From Williamsia sp. (GTDB lineage: Bacteria; Bacteroidota; Bacteroidia; Chitinophagales; Chitinophagaceae): DNA of 64,000 nt. A program made the position numbers and the translations under genes. A model generated the notes under the pieces. It was not told the origin of the DNA, did no database searches, and was given only the letters and a program-made list of their open reading frames with translations. Below are positions 1 to 8,301 of the stretch, one piece after another. The stretch's first letter is position 1, and every line of letters begins with the position of its first letter. The DNA lies in assembly GCA_015069695.1 (NCBI GenBank), contig JADCRZ010000010.1:87194-151193 (forward strand), read 5' to 3'.

Positions 1-178
1 GGAAAATGTCGAGTGAATAAAATCGGTGATTCAAATGGGAAGGTTTTGGGAATTGCTAAGATAACACCTTTAACAGCGCATTTTGCAACAGGGAAGGTGG
101 TGCAAGCCGGGCTCAGGCGTGGTTTGGCCCTTGTTCGGCGGTCCTATTTTAAGATGGTTTTTATGGAAGAAAATGCCC

Positions 179-186
179 TATATTTG
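179..186 (+). promoter_or_regulatory. Candidate Bacteroidota -7 promoter element for the polysaccharide operon
   Basis: TATATTTG matches the TAnnTTTG -7 consensus of Bacteroidota housekeeping promoters exactly. No TTG -33 element stands at the usual 17-23 bp upstream, only T-rich sequence. If used, transcription would start near 193 and give a leader of about 290 nt containing the hairpin at 338-380. An alternative weaker element, TATATTTT, lies at 431-438. Confidence 0.35.
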
Positions 187-337
187 CAACTTGTTTTAAA
201 GACCCTTTGTTCTGAAATAAGGTGTGTACTGTATTAGAAATGAAACATTTATGAATAGGCCTTGGTACACAGGCTAACGAAGCCCGGGTCTGGTTTAAAT
301 AATGTCAGTATTCAATGCATCAGCAAAAATAGTTTTT

Positions 338-380
338 AAAGGGTATAAGAGAAGGCTGGAACCGCTCTTATACCCTTTTT
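338..380 (+). terminator. Intrinsic terminator or leader attenuator hairpin
   Basis: A perfect 14-bp inverted repeat (arm AAAGGGTATAAGAG at 338-351, complement at 365-378) with a 13-nt loop ends in a T run, the form of a Rho-independent terminator. It lies 100 bp before the antiterminator gene and after the candidate promoter at 179-186. It is therefore either the end of an upstream transcript or an attenuator that the UpxY-like protein helps polymerase pass. Structure seen; role inferred. Confidence 0.7.
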
Positions 381-480
381 AATTGCTGGCACTAAACGAC
401 CGAAACAGGGTTAGTAATCAATTAGTTAAATATATTTTATGTAACTAAAGGGGCGAAGCCCTGTAATAAAATACCGCAAC

Positions 481-969
481 GTGAAATACTGGTTAGCAGT
501 TTATACCAAATCAAGGTGGGAAAAGAAAGTGCATGGGCTGCTGGTGGAACAAGGGTTTGAAGCATACTGCCCCCTGAACAAGGTAAGCCGTCAATGGAGT
601 GACCGGGTAAAGATTGTAGAAGAGCCGCTTTTTAAATCTTATGTCTTTGTCCGGCTCGAGGATGGGGAGCAGGCAAAAGTGCGGATGGTCAATGGTGTTG
701 TTAACTTTGTATACTGGCTGGGAAAACCAGCCGTGGTTGCCGACGGCGACATTGAAAAAATAAAGCGGTTTTTAGATGAGTACAGCGATGTGCATGCAGA
801 AGCTCTGGACATCCGCCAGAACAGCACGGTTCAGATCACCCGGGGTGTATTCATCGACCATGAAGCCAATGTACTGAAGGTAAGAAAGAACCATGTAGAA
901 GTGGTTATAGAAAGCCTGGGGTATAAGCTGGTAGCCATCTTCCATAAATCTTATCTCAAAGTTATATAG
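481..969 (+). CDS. UpxY/RfaH-like transcription antiterminator (NusG paralogue)
   Basis: 162 aa with a GTG start. The N-terminal NGN domain (about residues 1-100) opens WLAVYTKSRWEKKV, typical of NusG/RfaH/UpxY proteins, with the conserved SYVFVRL strand. A short KOW-like region follows (about 110-160). NusG paralogues of this kind ride on RNA polymerase and prevent premature termination of one long polysaccharide operon, as UpxY does in Bacteroides. It is the first gene of the locus and sits just after a terminator-bearing leader, which supports that role here. Housekeeping NusG is less likely given the divergent sequence and the location. The exact target site is unknown. Confidence 0.88.
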   Translation: MKYWLAVYTKSRWEKKVHGLLVEQGFEAYCPLNKVSRQWSDRVKIVEEPLFKSYVFVRLEDGEQAKVRMVNGVVNFVYWLGKPAVVADGDIEKIKRFLDEYSDVHAEALDIRQNSTVQITRGVFIDHEANVLKVRKNHVEVVIESLGYKLVAIFHKSYLKVI

Positions 970-1013
970 ACGCCCTGTTAAACATAAGCGGTTATTATGC
1001 GCATCCTACAGCG

Positions 1014-1568
1014 GTGATCGATGAAGGATGTGCCATCGGCAAGGGAACCAAGGTCTGGCATTTCTCGCATATCATGCCGGGCTGCTCCATTGGGGAGGAT
1101 TGCATCATTGGCCAGAACGTGCTGGTTGCTACCGGTGTGGTACTGGGCAACCGGGTAAAAGTGCAGAACAATGTATCGCTGTATACCGGTATCAGCTGTG
1201 AGGACGATGTGTTCTTCGGTCCCTCCAGTGTGTTCACCAACGTAAAAAACCCGCGCAGCGCAGTGAACCGCAAAAACCAGTTCAAGCAAACAATTATCCG
1301 CAAGGGAGCAACGGTAGGTGCCAATGCAACCGTCATATGCGGCAATGAGCTGGGCACCTATGCATTCATCGGGGCGGGCAGTGTTGTTACCAAACCGGTA
1401 CCGGCATACGGACTGGTAACCGGCAACCCGGCTATCCTGCGGGGTTGGATGAGCGAAGCCGGCTGCAGGCTTCATTTCGATGCAGAAGGCCGGGCTGTTT
1501 GCCAGGAAAGCGGAGACAAGTATAGAATAAAGGGCCAGGTGGTTACCAAGGTTGCCGGAACCGGATAG
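1014..1568 (+). CDS. Left-handed beta-helix sugar acetyltransferase (WbpD/WlbB-like)
   Basis: 184 aa from the GTG at 1014. Hexapeptide repeats (GEDCIIGQN, GATVGANATVICG) and the segment KVWHFSHIMPGCSIG match acetyl-CoA-dependent N-acetyltransferases of the WbpD/WlbB group. These acetylate a 3-amino sugar nucleotide such as UDP-GlcNAc3NA. The family's usual N-terminus (a YxHPTAVIDEG type) continues upstream of the GTG as ISGYYAHPTA, with the natural start position occupied by ATA at 984. The gene therefore either starts at ATA or GTG, or has lost its ATG. Partner dehydrogenases (WbpA/WbpB) are absent from the window, so the true substrate is uncertain. The DegT aminotransferase at 8302 could supply the amino group. 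Confidence 0.8.
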   Translation: MIDEGCAIGKGTKVWHFSHIMPGCSIGEDCIIGQNVLVATGVVLGNRVKVQNNVSLYTGISCEDDVFFGPSSVFTNVKNPRSAVNRKNQFKQTIIRKGATVGANATVICGNELGTYAFIGAGSVVTKPVPAYGLVTGNPAILRGWMSEAGCRLHFDAEGRAVCQESGDKYRIKGQVVTKVAGTG

Positions 1569-1649
1569 ACCTGTGTCTTGGGTCGGATCTATTTTATCAA
1601 ACCATATCGATTCCCTCATCGATCGTTCAAGGGGGCGGAAGAAAAAACT

Positions 1650-2459
1650 ATGAAAAAGCGATTGTTCTATTTACTGATCATTTTAGGTGGTGTTCTTATA
1701 CAGGCCTGTACCACTCCCAGGGAGTTAAGGTATTTGCAGGGTAGTTTTGATACGGCTGCCTTGCGAAATGTAGTCTATAAAAGTCAAACCATCCAGAAAA
1801 ATGATCAGTTGAGCATTGTTGTGTACAGTGATAACCCGGTAGCCACAGCAAGATTTAACCAGACCGTCGGCGCTACGGCTGCGGTTAATATAGGTACCGC
1901 GATAGGGGGAGAAATCAATCCTTCCAGTGCTGCCCTACCCTCAGGCGGTTACCTGGTGAGCAATGATGGAAACATAGAATTTCCTGAAATCGGCCGCTTG
2001 CATGTAGAAGGCCTTACAAAAGACCAGCTTGTTGACCTGCTCAACAGCAAACTGGCAGATACGCTCCTGAAGCATCCGTATTACAGCATCCGTTTCCTGA
2101 ATTTCAAGATCACGATGGTGGGGGAAGTCAACAGACCAGGTATGTACACCATCCCCAGCGAACGGGTCAACATCATCGAAGCCATCGGTATGGCAGGCGA
2201 TCTTACCTTTTACGGCCTGCGAAACAATATAATGGTTATTCGCGAATCCAATGGTCAACGCCAGTTCGGCCATCTTGACATTACGAATCCCGCCATCTTC
2301 AATTCTCCTTTCTTCTATCTGCAGCAGAATGATGTAGTGATTGTAGACCTTAACAAAAGAAAAGTTTCGGCCAATGACAATCAGTTGATTAGAAACGTTT
2401 CACTGGCGGGAACGATCGTATCGACATTTGCCATCCTCATCAGTATTTTAAGAAGATAA
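1650..2459 (+). CDS. Wza-like polysaccharide export lipoprotein
   Basis: 269 aa. The ATG at 1650 is chosen because it gives a lipoprotein signal (Lys-Lys-Arg, hydrophobic stretch, lipobox IQAC with Cys20); an upstream GTG in frame at 1578 would bury that signal. A Poly_export domain (about 45-155, including DGNIEFPEIGRL) is followed by an SLBB domain (about 155-235, VGEVNRPGMYTI) and a C-terminal hydrophobic helix (about 245-265). Wza-type proteins form the outer-membrane channel for capsule or exopolysaccharide. It lies directly before the Wzc-like kinase, the classic export pair. Confidence 0.9.
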   Translation: MKKRLFYLLIILGGVLIQACTTPRELRYLQGSFDTAALRNVVYKSQTIQKNDQLSIVVYSDNPVATARFNQTVGATAAVNIGTAIGGEINPSSAALPSGGYLVSNDGNIEFPEIGRLHVEGLTKDQLVDLLNSKLADTLLKHPYYSIRFLNFKITMVGEVNRPGMYTIPSERVNIIEAIGMAGDLTFYGLRNNIMVIRESNGQRQFGHLDITNPAIFNSPFFYLQQNDVVIVDLNKRKVSANDNQLIRNVSLAGTIVSTFAILISILRR

Positions 2460-2508
2460 TCTCTTTCGTACCTTGTTACAGCGTTTTTCGAGGAAAAATT
2501 AAGTAGTT

Positions 2509-5064
2509 ATGAGTGCAGAAAACGGCGTTTCATTAAACGGTAAATTGGAAAACAACCAGGAATTCAATCTCAAGGAATTCTTTGTTCGTTATGTCCGTTA
2601 CCTTCCCTGGGTTGTTATTTCTATTATCATTTGCCTGGCCATTGCTTATATAAAGCTCCGGTATGAGCCACCTATTTACAGCGTGAAAGGAAAGATGCAG
2701 ATGAAGAGCCAGGCAAGCCTCAGCAACAACTCGGAGAATCGTTTTCAGGATCTGTTCATGGGGCAAAGTTCGCAGAACCTCAATGACCAGATTGAACAAC
2801 TGAAATCAACTTCGATCTCCAAGCGGGTCGTTAACAAACTGAATCTTCAAACAGCTTACTTCAATGAAGGCAACATCCGCTCTACCATGCTGCGCAACAC
2901 AGAAACACCGTTGCGGCTTGAGGTCATCCAGATAAAGGATTCTGCCATAGGATACGGATTCAGACTTGTTCACCTGAACAATACCCACTTCAGGTTCAAA
3001 GACAGTACAAAAACGCATTATTACGGTGAAACCATCGAGCAAAACGGAAGCAGGTTCCGTTTTGTGCTCACCGGCAAGCCTTTTGAAAACCTGGCCAGCG
3101 ATGAATTTACCATTGTATGGCAACCCAGGATGGATATCGCCAAGGGCATTGCAAACAGCCTCAGCGTTATTCAATCCAACGATTTTTCCAATGTGCTGGA
3201 CCTGAAGTATGAAATTGAAAACCCCAAAATAGGCGTCGACATCATTGATGCTTTTATGGAGGCTTACCAGGATTTCAGCCTGGAAGAGAAAAAGCAGATT
3301 GCCGTAAATACGCTGCGGTTCATTGATGAGCAACTGGACACTTTCCAGCGCGAACTGGGCGGTGTAGAGCGCAACCTGCAACAATACAGAGAAAAAAACC
3401 GGGCAATCGATGTACCGCGGCAGTCAGGCATTTACCTGGAAAACGTAAATACCACCCAACAGCAGATGGTAACCCTGGAAGTGCAGCGAAAGCTGGCTGA
3501 TTACCTGCTTGATTATATTACCAGGGAACAGAATAGTCTTAAGACGGTTTCTTCGCTTGGTATCACCGAGCCTTCGCTGATCCAGGCAATCAATTCATAC
3601 AACCAGCTGCTGCTGCAGCGGGAAACAAATCTCCGCACCACCCCGGCAGCCAACCCCCTGATCCGCGACATTGATGCATCTCTGTCCAAACTCAGAAGCG
3701 ATCTGATAGGAAACCTGAACAACGTCAGACGCAGCTATGATCTCACCCTGAACGACCTGCAGAGAAAAACCCAGTCAACAGAATCAGTTATTGGAACGAT
3801 CCCCGGAAAAGAAAAAGAGCTGCTTGAAATCACGCGGCAGCAACAGATCCTGCAGGAGCTGTGGTCTTTCCTGCTGCAAAAAAAACTGGAGACCTCTATT
3901 GCATCGGCAGCCAGCGTATCTACTTCCAGCATCCTGGAGCCGGCCGATTACAGCACGGTTCCCATCAGACCCAACAGAAAAGCCATCTACCTGATTGCCT
4001 TTCTCATCGGGGTTGCCATCCCTGTTTCTATCATTGCGCTCCGGGAATTTTTGAACGACAAAATCAGGAAGCGCTCTGATATAGAGAAAATCACCACTAC
4101 GCCCATCCTGGGTGAAATAGGACATTCTGAAAAACAGTCCTCGCTCATTGTGACCTCGCACAACCGTTCCTATATTGCCGAGCAGTTCAGGATTGTACGC
4201 TCCAATCTTCAGTATCTTATTCCAAACAAGCAGATTTCTACAAAACCTGCCGCTGTTGCTTCCACAAAATCGCCTGCTCTTTCTGTAACGCCGCCTTCAA
4301 CACAGGGTACCCCGATAACGGGGGCTCAACAACGATCGTCTACCCCGATCATCATGGTTACCTCCTCCTTCAGCGGAGAAGGAAAATCTTTTATCAGTAC
4401 CAATCTGGCAGCCGTGCTGGCACTCAGTGGCCGCAAAACGGTTATCCTGGAGCTCGACATCAGAAAACCCAAGATCTTGCGCGGCCTGGGCATGAATGAA
4501 GGAAGCGGTTTCACCAACTTTATCGTGGGCAACCAGCGCATTGACCAGCTGGCCATCCCGGTAAAGAACCCTGCCGCAAAAAACAAGGATGAAAAAGCCC
4601 CAAAGATCAAGTATGCAAACAACCAGGAAGAGGAAAACAAAAAAGAGTTTATAGAAAATCTCTATGTAATCCCTTGCGGTCCGCTGCCACCCAATCCTTC
4701 CGAACTGCTGCTGGATGAAAAAGTACAGGAATTGTTTAGCTATCTCAAAGACAATTTTGAAGCCATCGTGGTAGATACTGCACCTGTGGGCCTGGTAGGG
4801 GATGCGCTTACCCTGGGTACGTATGCCGACACATGCATTTATATTGTCCGTCATAATTATACATATAAAAAGCAGATCAAGCTTATAGATGAGCTGCATA
4901 CCACACGCAAGCTGCCCAAAATGGCCGTGGTGATCAACGACATCAAGGGAGGAAATTCATATGGCAGCTACTCGGGCTATGGTTATGGTTACGGCTATGG
5001 TTATGGCTACGGATCCGGTTATTTTGAGGATGAAAAAAAGAAACGTAAAAAGAAAAAGGAGTAA
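2509..5064 (+). CDS. Wzc-like chain-length determinant and tyrosine autokinase
   Basis: 851 aa. There is an N-terminal Wzz-type membrane segment (about 28-50), a long coiled-coil periplasmic region, a second membrane helix (about 491-512) and a cytoplasmic BY-kinase. Walker A is SSFSGEGKS near 617, Walker A' is VILELDIRKP near 645 and Walker B is AIVVDTAP near 752. A Pro/Ser/Thr-rich linker (about 575-610) precedes the kinase, and a charged insert (KNKDEKAPKIK) interrupts it. The tail is Tyr-rich, six Gly-Tyr dipeptides among nine tyrosines, then Lys-rich; tyrosine clusters of this type are autophosphorylated. It controls polymer length and export with the Wza-like protein, and the PHP phosphatase at 40375 is its likely antagonist. 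Confidence 0.93.
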   Translation: MSAENGVSLNGKLENNQEFNLKEFFVRYVRYLPWVVISIIICLAIAYIKLRYEPPIYSVKGKMQMKSQASLSNNSENRFQDLFMGQSSQNLNDQIEQLKSTSISKRVVNKLNLQTAYFNEGNIRSTMLRNTETPLRLEVIQIKDSAIGYGFRLVHLNNTHFRFKDSTKTHYYGETIEQNGSRFRFVLTGKPFENLASDEFTIVWQPRMDIAKGIANSLSVIQSNDFSNVLDLKYEIENPKIGVDIIDAFMEAYQDFSLEEKKQIAVNTLRFIDEQLDTFQRELGGVERNLQQYREKNRAIDVPRQSGIYLENVNTTQQQMVTLEVQRKLADYLLDYITREQNSLKTVSSLGITEPSLIQAINSYNQLLLQRETNLRTTPAANPLIRDIDASLSKLRSDLIGNLNNVRRSYDLTLNDLQRKTQSTESVIGTIPGKEKELLEITRQQQILQELWSFLLQKKLETSIASAASVSTSSILEPADYSTVPIRPNRKAIYLIAFLIGVAIPVSIIALREFLNDKIRKRSDIEKITTTPILGEIGHSEKQSSLIVTSHNRSYIAEQFRIVRSNLQYLIPNKQISTKPAAVASTKSPALSVTPPSTQGTPITGAQQRSSTPIIMVTSSFSGEGKSFISTNLAAVLALSGRKTVILELDIRKPKILRGLGMNEGSGFTNFIVGNQRIDQLAIPVKNPAAKNKDEKAPKIKYANNQEEENKKEFIENLYVIPCGPLPPNPSELLLDEKVQELFSYLKDNFEAIVVDTAPVGLVGDALTLGTYADTCIYIVRHNYTYKKQIKLIDELHTTRKLPKMAVVINDIKGGNSYGSYSGYGYGYGYGYGYGSGYFEDEKKKRKKKKE
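4975..5010 (+). repeat. Six-unit GGYTAY tandem repeat encoding the Gly-Tyr tail of the Wzc-like kinase
   Basis: Six consecutive 6-bp units (GGY TAY) encode (Gly-Tyr)6 in the C-terminal tail. Third-position changes make the units imperfect at DNA level. Being in-frame hexamers, unit gain or loss would change the number of phosphorylatable tyrosines without a frameshift. Confidence 0.8.
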
Positions 5065-5076
5065 ACAAGTACCTGT

Positions 5077-5931
5077 ATGAGTACGCAAGCGCATGAACAC
5101 TGGGACCTGGAGATCAAGCCGAGCGGTAACCTGTTCGACCTTCACCTGAAAGATCTCTGGAACTACCGGGATTTGCTGTGGCTGATGGTAAGGAGAGACT
5201 TTGTCTCGTTCTACAAGCAGACTGTATTCGGACCGCTGTGGTTCTTTATCCAGCCTATTATTACAACATTCATCTTTACCGTCATCTTTGGCAGGCTTGC
5301 CCGCATCAGTACGGAAGGCGCGCCGCCTGTATTGTTTTACCTGAGCGCCACGGTAGCATGGAACTATTTCGCTGACTGCCTCACAAAAACAAGTACCGTT
5401 TTCCGGGACAATTCCGGGATTTTTGGAAAGGTTTATTTTCCCCGGCTGATTATTCCGCTCAGCATTATTTTTTCCAACCTGGTAAAATTCAGTGTTCAGT
5501 TTATCCTCCTGCTGATCATGCTCGGGTGGAGCCTATTTAAGCACGAGAACGTTCATCCCAATACTTATATCCTGCTCTTCCCGTTCATCATTGTTTTAAT
5601 GGCCATGCTTGGATTGGGCATCGGTCTGATTGTAACAGCAATGACGACCAAATACCGGGACCTGGCTTTTCTGGTGGCATTTGGCGTGCAGCTTGTCATG
5701 TACGCCACACCGGTTATTTATCCGCTTTCAGCTGCCCCTGAAAAATATAAAACCCTTATTACACTCAACCCCATGACCGGCCTGATTGAAACATTCCGGT
5801 ACGGATTCCTGGGCAGCGGAAAGTTTTATTCGGACGCATTTCTATACAGCGTGATCGCTTCCATCGTACTGTTTTTTGTAGGGCTGATCACCTTTAACAA
5901 GGTAGAAAAGAACTTTATAGACACAGTTTAG
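5077..5931 (+). CDS. ABC-2 polysaccharide export permease (Wzm-like)
   Basis: 284 aa with about six membrane helices. It has the family N-terminus LLWLMVRRDFVSFYKQT and the later segment TPVIYPLS seen in O-antigen and teichoic-acid ABC-2 permeases (Wzm, TagG, KpsM). Such permeases move lipid-linked glycan across the inner membrane together with an ATPase (Wzt). It starts 12 bp after the wzc stop. The gene that follows is a glycosyltransferase and no Wzt ATPase is found in the locus, so the energising subunit must be encoded elsewhere or the permease is an orphan. Confidence 0.88.
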   Translation: MSTQAHEHWDLEIKPSGNLFDLHLKDLWNYRDLLWLMVRRDFVSFYKQTVFGPLWFFIQPIITTFIFTVIFGRLARISTEGAPPVLFYLSATVAWNYFADCLTKTSTVFRDNSGIFGKVYFPRLIIPLSIIFSNLVKFSVQFILLLIMLGWSLFKHENVHPNTYILLFPFIIVLMAMLGLGIGLIVTAMTTKYRDLAFLVAFGVQLVMYATPVIYPLSAAPEKYKTLITLNPMTGLIETFRYGFLGSGKFYSDAFLYSVIASIVLFFVGLITFNKVEKNFIDTV

Positions 5932-5962
5932 CCGCTGATAAAGGCAAGTACGGTTCTACTAC

Positions 5963-6988
5963 ATGGAAATAAGCATCATCATTCCCACCCTGAACCGCGC
6001 TGCATCATTGAAAAGTACGCTGCGCAGCATTCTTGCCCAGGTTGATGCTCCTTTGTTTGAAGTTATTGTAGTAGACAACGGTTCAACCGACAATACAAGG
6101 GAAGTATGCAGCGAAACAGGCAAAGAGATTTCCAACTTTGTATATGTGTACGATAGTGAACCGGGATTGCTCACCGGCCGGCACAAGGGAGGTGCGATAG
6201 CTCAAGGGGTCATTTTGTCTTTTATTGATGATGACGTTGAATTGAACCCTTACTGGCTGCGCGGTGTGAGTGCGGCATTCAGGGAAGCCAGTCATGTGTC
6301 GATTGTTACCGGGCCCTGTTTGCCCAAGTACCAGGTTTATCCGCCCGCATGGCTTGCAGATTGCTGGCAACCAACCCCTCATGGCGGAAAAATGTGTCTG
6401 CCGCTGAGCCTGATCGATACCGGGCATGAGCGGGTGGAGATTGATCCGCTGTATGCGTTTGGACTGAATTACAGCATCAGAAAGGAAGCATTTGAAATAC
6501 TGGGAGGATTTCATCCCGACCGCATCGCCGACCATCTGCAACAATATCAAGGTGATGGAGAAACTGGCTTATCAATAAAAGCAAAGAGTAAAAATTATTC
6601 AGCTTTATATGTATCTTCGGCCTTGCTTTACCACCTGGTTCCACAAGAAAGGCTTCAGATCAATTATTTTGAAAGATGGCACTATTACAGCGGTGTTTGC
6701 CATTCTTTCACTGATATCCGTTCAACACATAGCCTCTACCATCCGTATGAAAAAAACCCCTCCAAATCACATCTTTTCTTGCGCATAGCAAGGAAGTTGA
6801 ACAACCTGATCAGGCACATGATAATACCGGAACGGGCAACCCCAACTTCTGTTGTTGCGTTGCAACGCCGGTTCAACGAAATGTTTCAGGAAGGATACCG
6901 CTTTCACCAGCAGTGTTTCCTGCGTGATGAAAAGGTAAGGGACTGGGTTTTGCGAACTGATTACTGGAACTACAAATTGCCTATCTGA
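5963..6988 (+). CDS. GT2 family glycosyltransferase
   Basis: 341 aa. The GT-A nucleotide-sugar fold is shown by the start ISIIIPTLNRAASL, the strand VIVVDNGSTDNT and the metal-binding motif SFIDDDVEL (DDD, about residues 88-94). A C-terminal region rich in aromatic and basic residues follows. It is an inverting, cytoplasmic enzyme adding one sugar to the lipid-linked repeat. Donor and acceptor cannot be read from sequence. It sits where a Wzt ATPase would usually follow the Wzm-like permease. Confidence 0.88.
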   Translation: MEISIIIPTLNRAASLKSTLRSILAQVDAPLFEVIVVDNGSTDNTREVCSETGKEISNFVYVYDSEPGLLTGRHKGGAIAQGVILSFIDDDVELNPYWLRGVSAAFREASHVSIVTGPCLPKYQVYPPAWLADCWQPTPHGGKMCLPLSLIDTGHERVEIDPLYAFGLNYSIRKEAFEILGGFHPDRIADHLQQYQGDGETGLSIKAKSKNYSALYVSSALLYHLVPQERLQINYFERWHYYSGVCHSFTDIRSTHSLYHPYEKNPSKSHLFLRIARKLNNLIRHMIIPERATPTSVVALQRRFNEMFQEGYRFHQQCFLRDEKVRDWVLRTDYWNYKLPI

Positions 6989-7046
6989 ATCTAATGTCTT
7001 ATGAAAAGAGCCACCTCTCTATTTCATAATTTTAAAATCAGCAGGC

Positions 7047-7472
7047 ATGATAGAACAGCTTGTCCATCAAAACAATCTTCTGGCAATCATCATTAAAAAC
7101 AATTATCAGCAGTCTGGTATCAAATTCTTTACGCCGGATGAATTTTCGCAGCAGCTGGCTTACATGAGCCGCCCCAAAGGCCATATCATTGAGCCGCATA
7201 TCCACAAACACGTAGAAAGAAAGGTGGTTCTCACGCAGGAAGTGCTCCTGATCAAATCAGGGAAAGTGCGGGTGGATTTTTACGACAATAACCAGAACTA
7301 TATAGACGAACGCATCTTAGGCAAGGGAGACGTGATCTTGCTGGCTGCCGGCGGACATGGTTTTGAAATCCTGGAGGATGCGGAGATCATTGAGATCAAA
7401 CAAGGCCCTTATGTGGCTGAGAGCGACAAGATCAGGTTTCCTTCACCAGTACTGCATAAAAAAGCTATTTAA
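7047..7472 (+). CDS. Small cupin-fold protein of the polysaccharide locus
   Basis: 141 aa. The motif GHIIEPHIHKHVER, then a beta-rich stretch ending LGKGDVILLAAGGHGFEIL, fits a single cupin domain with a possible His metal site. Similar small cupins occur in sugar-biosynthesis clusters, often of unknown reaction (isomerase, epimerase or binding). It lies 8 bp before a methyltransferase gene and is likely cotranscribed with it. A role in modifying a sugar nucleotide is an inference. Confidence 0.65.
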   Translation: MIEQLVHQNNLLAIIIKNNYQQSGIKFFTPDEFSQQLAYMSRPKGHIIEPHIHKHVERKVVLTQEVLLIKSGKVRVDFYDNNQNYIDERILGKGDVILLAAGGHGFEILEDAEIIEIKQGPYVAESDKIRFPSPVLHKKAI

Positions 7473-7480
7473 ACCAACGA

Positions 7481-8233
7481 GTGACGAGCAATTTTTTACG
7501 CTACAGCCAGTACTACGATCTTTTTTACAAGGATAAAAATTACAAAGCAGAAGCAGATTACGTAATTGAACAGCTTCGCCCCTATTTACCCGTCGAAGCA
7601 GATGTGCTGGAATTAGGCTGCGGCACCGGGGGCCATGCAGAACCTTTCTGCCAGGCAGGTTACCGGGTAACCGGGATCGACCGGAGCGAGGAGATGATCA
7701 GGCAGGCAAAAGAAAAAAGGATCCCCAATTTTTCTACGCTGCTGGCAGATATTACCTCCTTTTCTTTGCCGCAACAGTTTGATGGCGCCTTTTCCCTGTT
7801 TCATGTGATCAGCTATCTGACCACCAATGCCATGCTGGCTGCTTGTTTCAAAACAGTTGCGTACCATTTAAAACCTGGCGGCGTATTTTGTTTTGATTGC
7901 TGGTACGGTCCTGCTGTTATACATGAACTGCCGGCTACACGCATCAGAAAAATAATCCACGGCGAACTGGAGCTAACCCGCACTGCCAAACCGGTACTCC
8001 ATATCGAACAAAATGTAGTAGAAGTTCAATACGATATCCAGATCGATCATACAGGGAACAAAGAATCGGAAGGGGTGCAGGAAACCCATTTCATGCGGTA
8101 CTTTACCATTCCAGAAATTGAATGGATTGCTGAACAAACCGGTTTCAAGGTCCTGAAGGCTGAAGAATTCATGACCTCGGAAAATACAACCCTGAACACC
8201 TGGAACTTATTTGTGCTTTTGCAGAAAAAATAA
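7481..8233 (+). CDS. Class I SAM-dependent methyltransferase
   Basis: 250 aa with a GTG start. Motif I is VLELGCGTGGHAEPF (about 46-60), followed by the acidic strand-2 motif VTGIDRSEEMI and the later LKPGGVFCFDCW. This is the Methyltransf_25/11-type fold; related proteins N- or O-methylate sugars. The neighbours are a cupin gene 8 bp before and a DegT aminotransferase after, which suggests methylation of an amino sugar (N-methylation is possible). That specificity is inference only. Confidence 0.82.
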   Translation: MTSNFLRYSQYYDLFYKDKNYKAEADYVIEQLRPYLPVEADVLELGCGTGGHAEPFCQAGYRVTGIDRSEEMIRQAKEKRIPNFSTLLADITSFSLPQQFDGAFSLFHVISYLTTNAMLAACFKTVAYHLKPGGVFCFDCWYGPAVIHELPATRIRKIIHGELELTRTAKPVLHIEQNVVEVQYDIQIDHTGNKESEGVQETHFMRYFTIPEIEWIAEQTGFKVLKAEEFMTSENTTLNTWNLFVLLQKK

Positions 8234-8301
8234 TCAATAGCAGCGTTTCTTTTTTCTATGGTCTGCAAGGAACATAGAATTTTCGGTTTTTGTTTTACCC
8301 T

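Larger units (their letters stand above)
1..480. other. Non-coding leader region upstream of the polysaccharide locus
   Basis: I see no convincing gene in these 480 bases. A 74-codon GTG-initiated reading frame at 13-237 has no recognisable motif and is probably chance. The stretch holds a good -7-like promoter element (179-186), a strong intrinsic terminator hairpin (338-380) and a small GAA-loop hairpin (450-462), followed by the antiterminator gene at 481. This layout suits a long regulated 5' leader of the polysaccharide operon. The terminator could also belong to a gene lying before the window. Confidence 0.5.

Noticed and set aside
13-237. 74-codon GTG-initiated reading frame before the polysaccharide locus
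   Set aside because: No recognisable domain, mixed composition, and it overlaps the candidate promoter at 179-186; probably chance.
978-1619. 213-codon minus-strand frame opposite the WbpD-like gene
   Set aside because: It is the antisense of a clear hexapeptide acetyltransferase with well-matched motifs; the minus frame has no family features.
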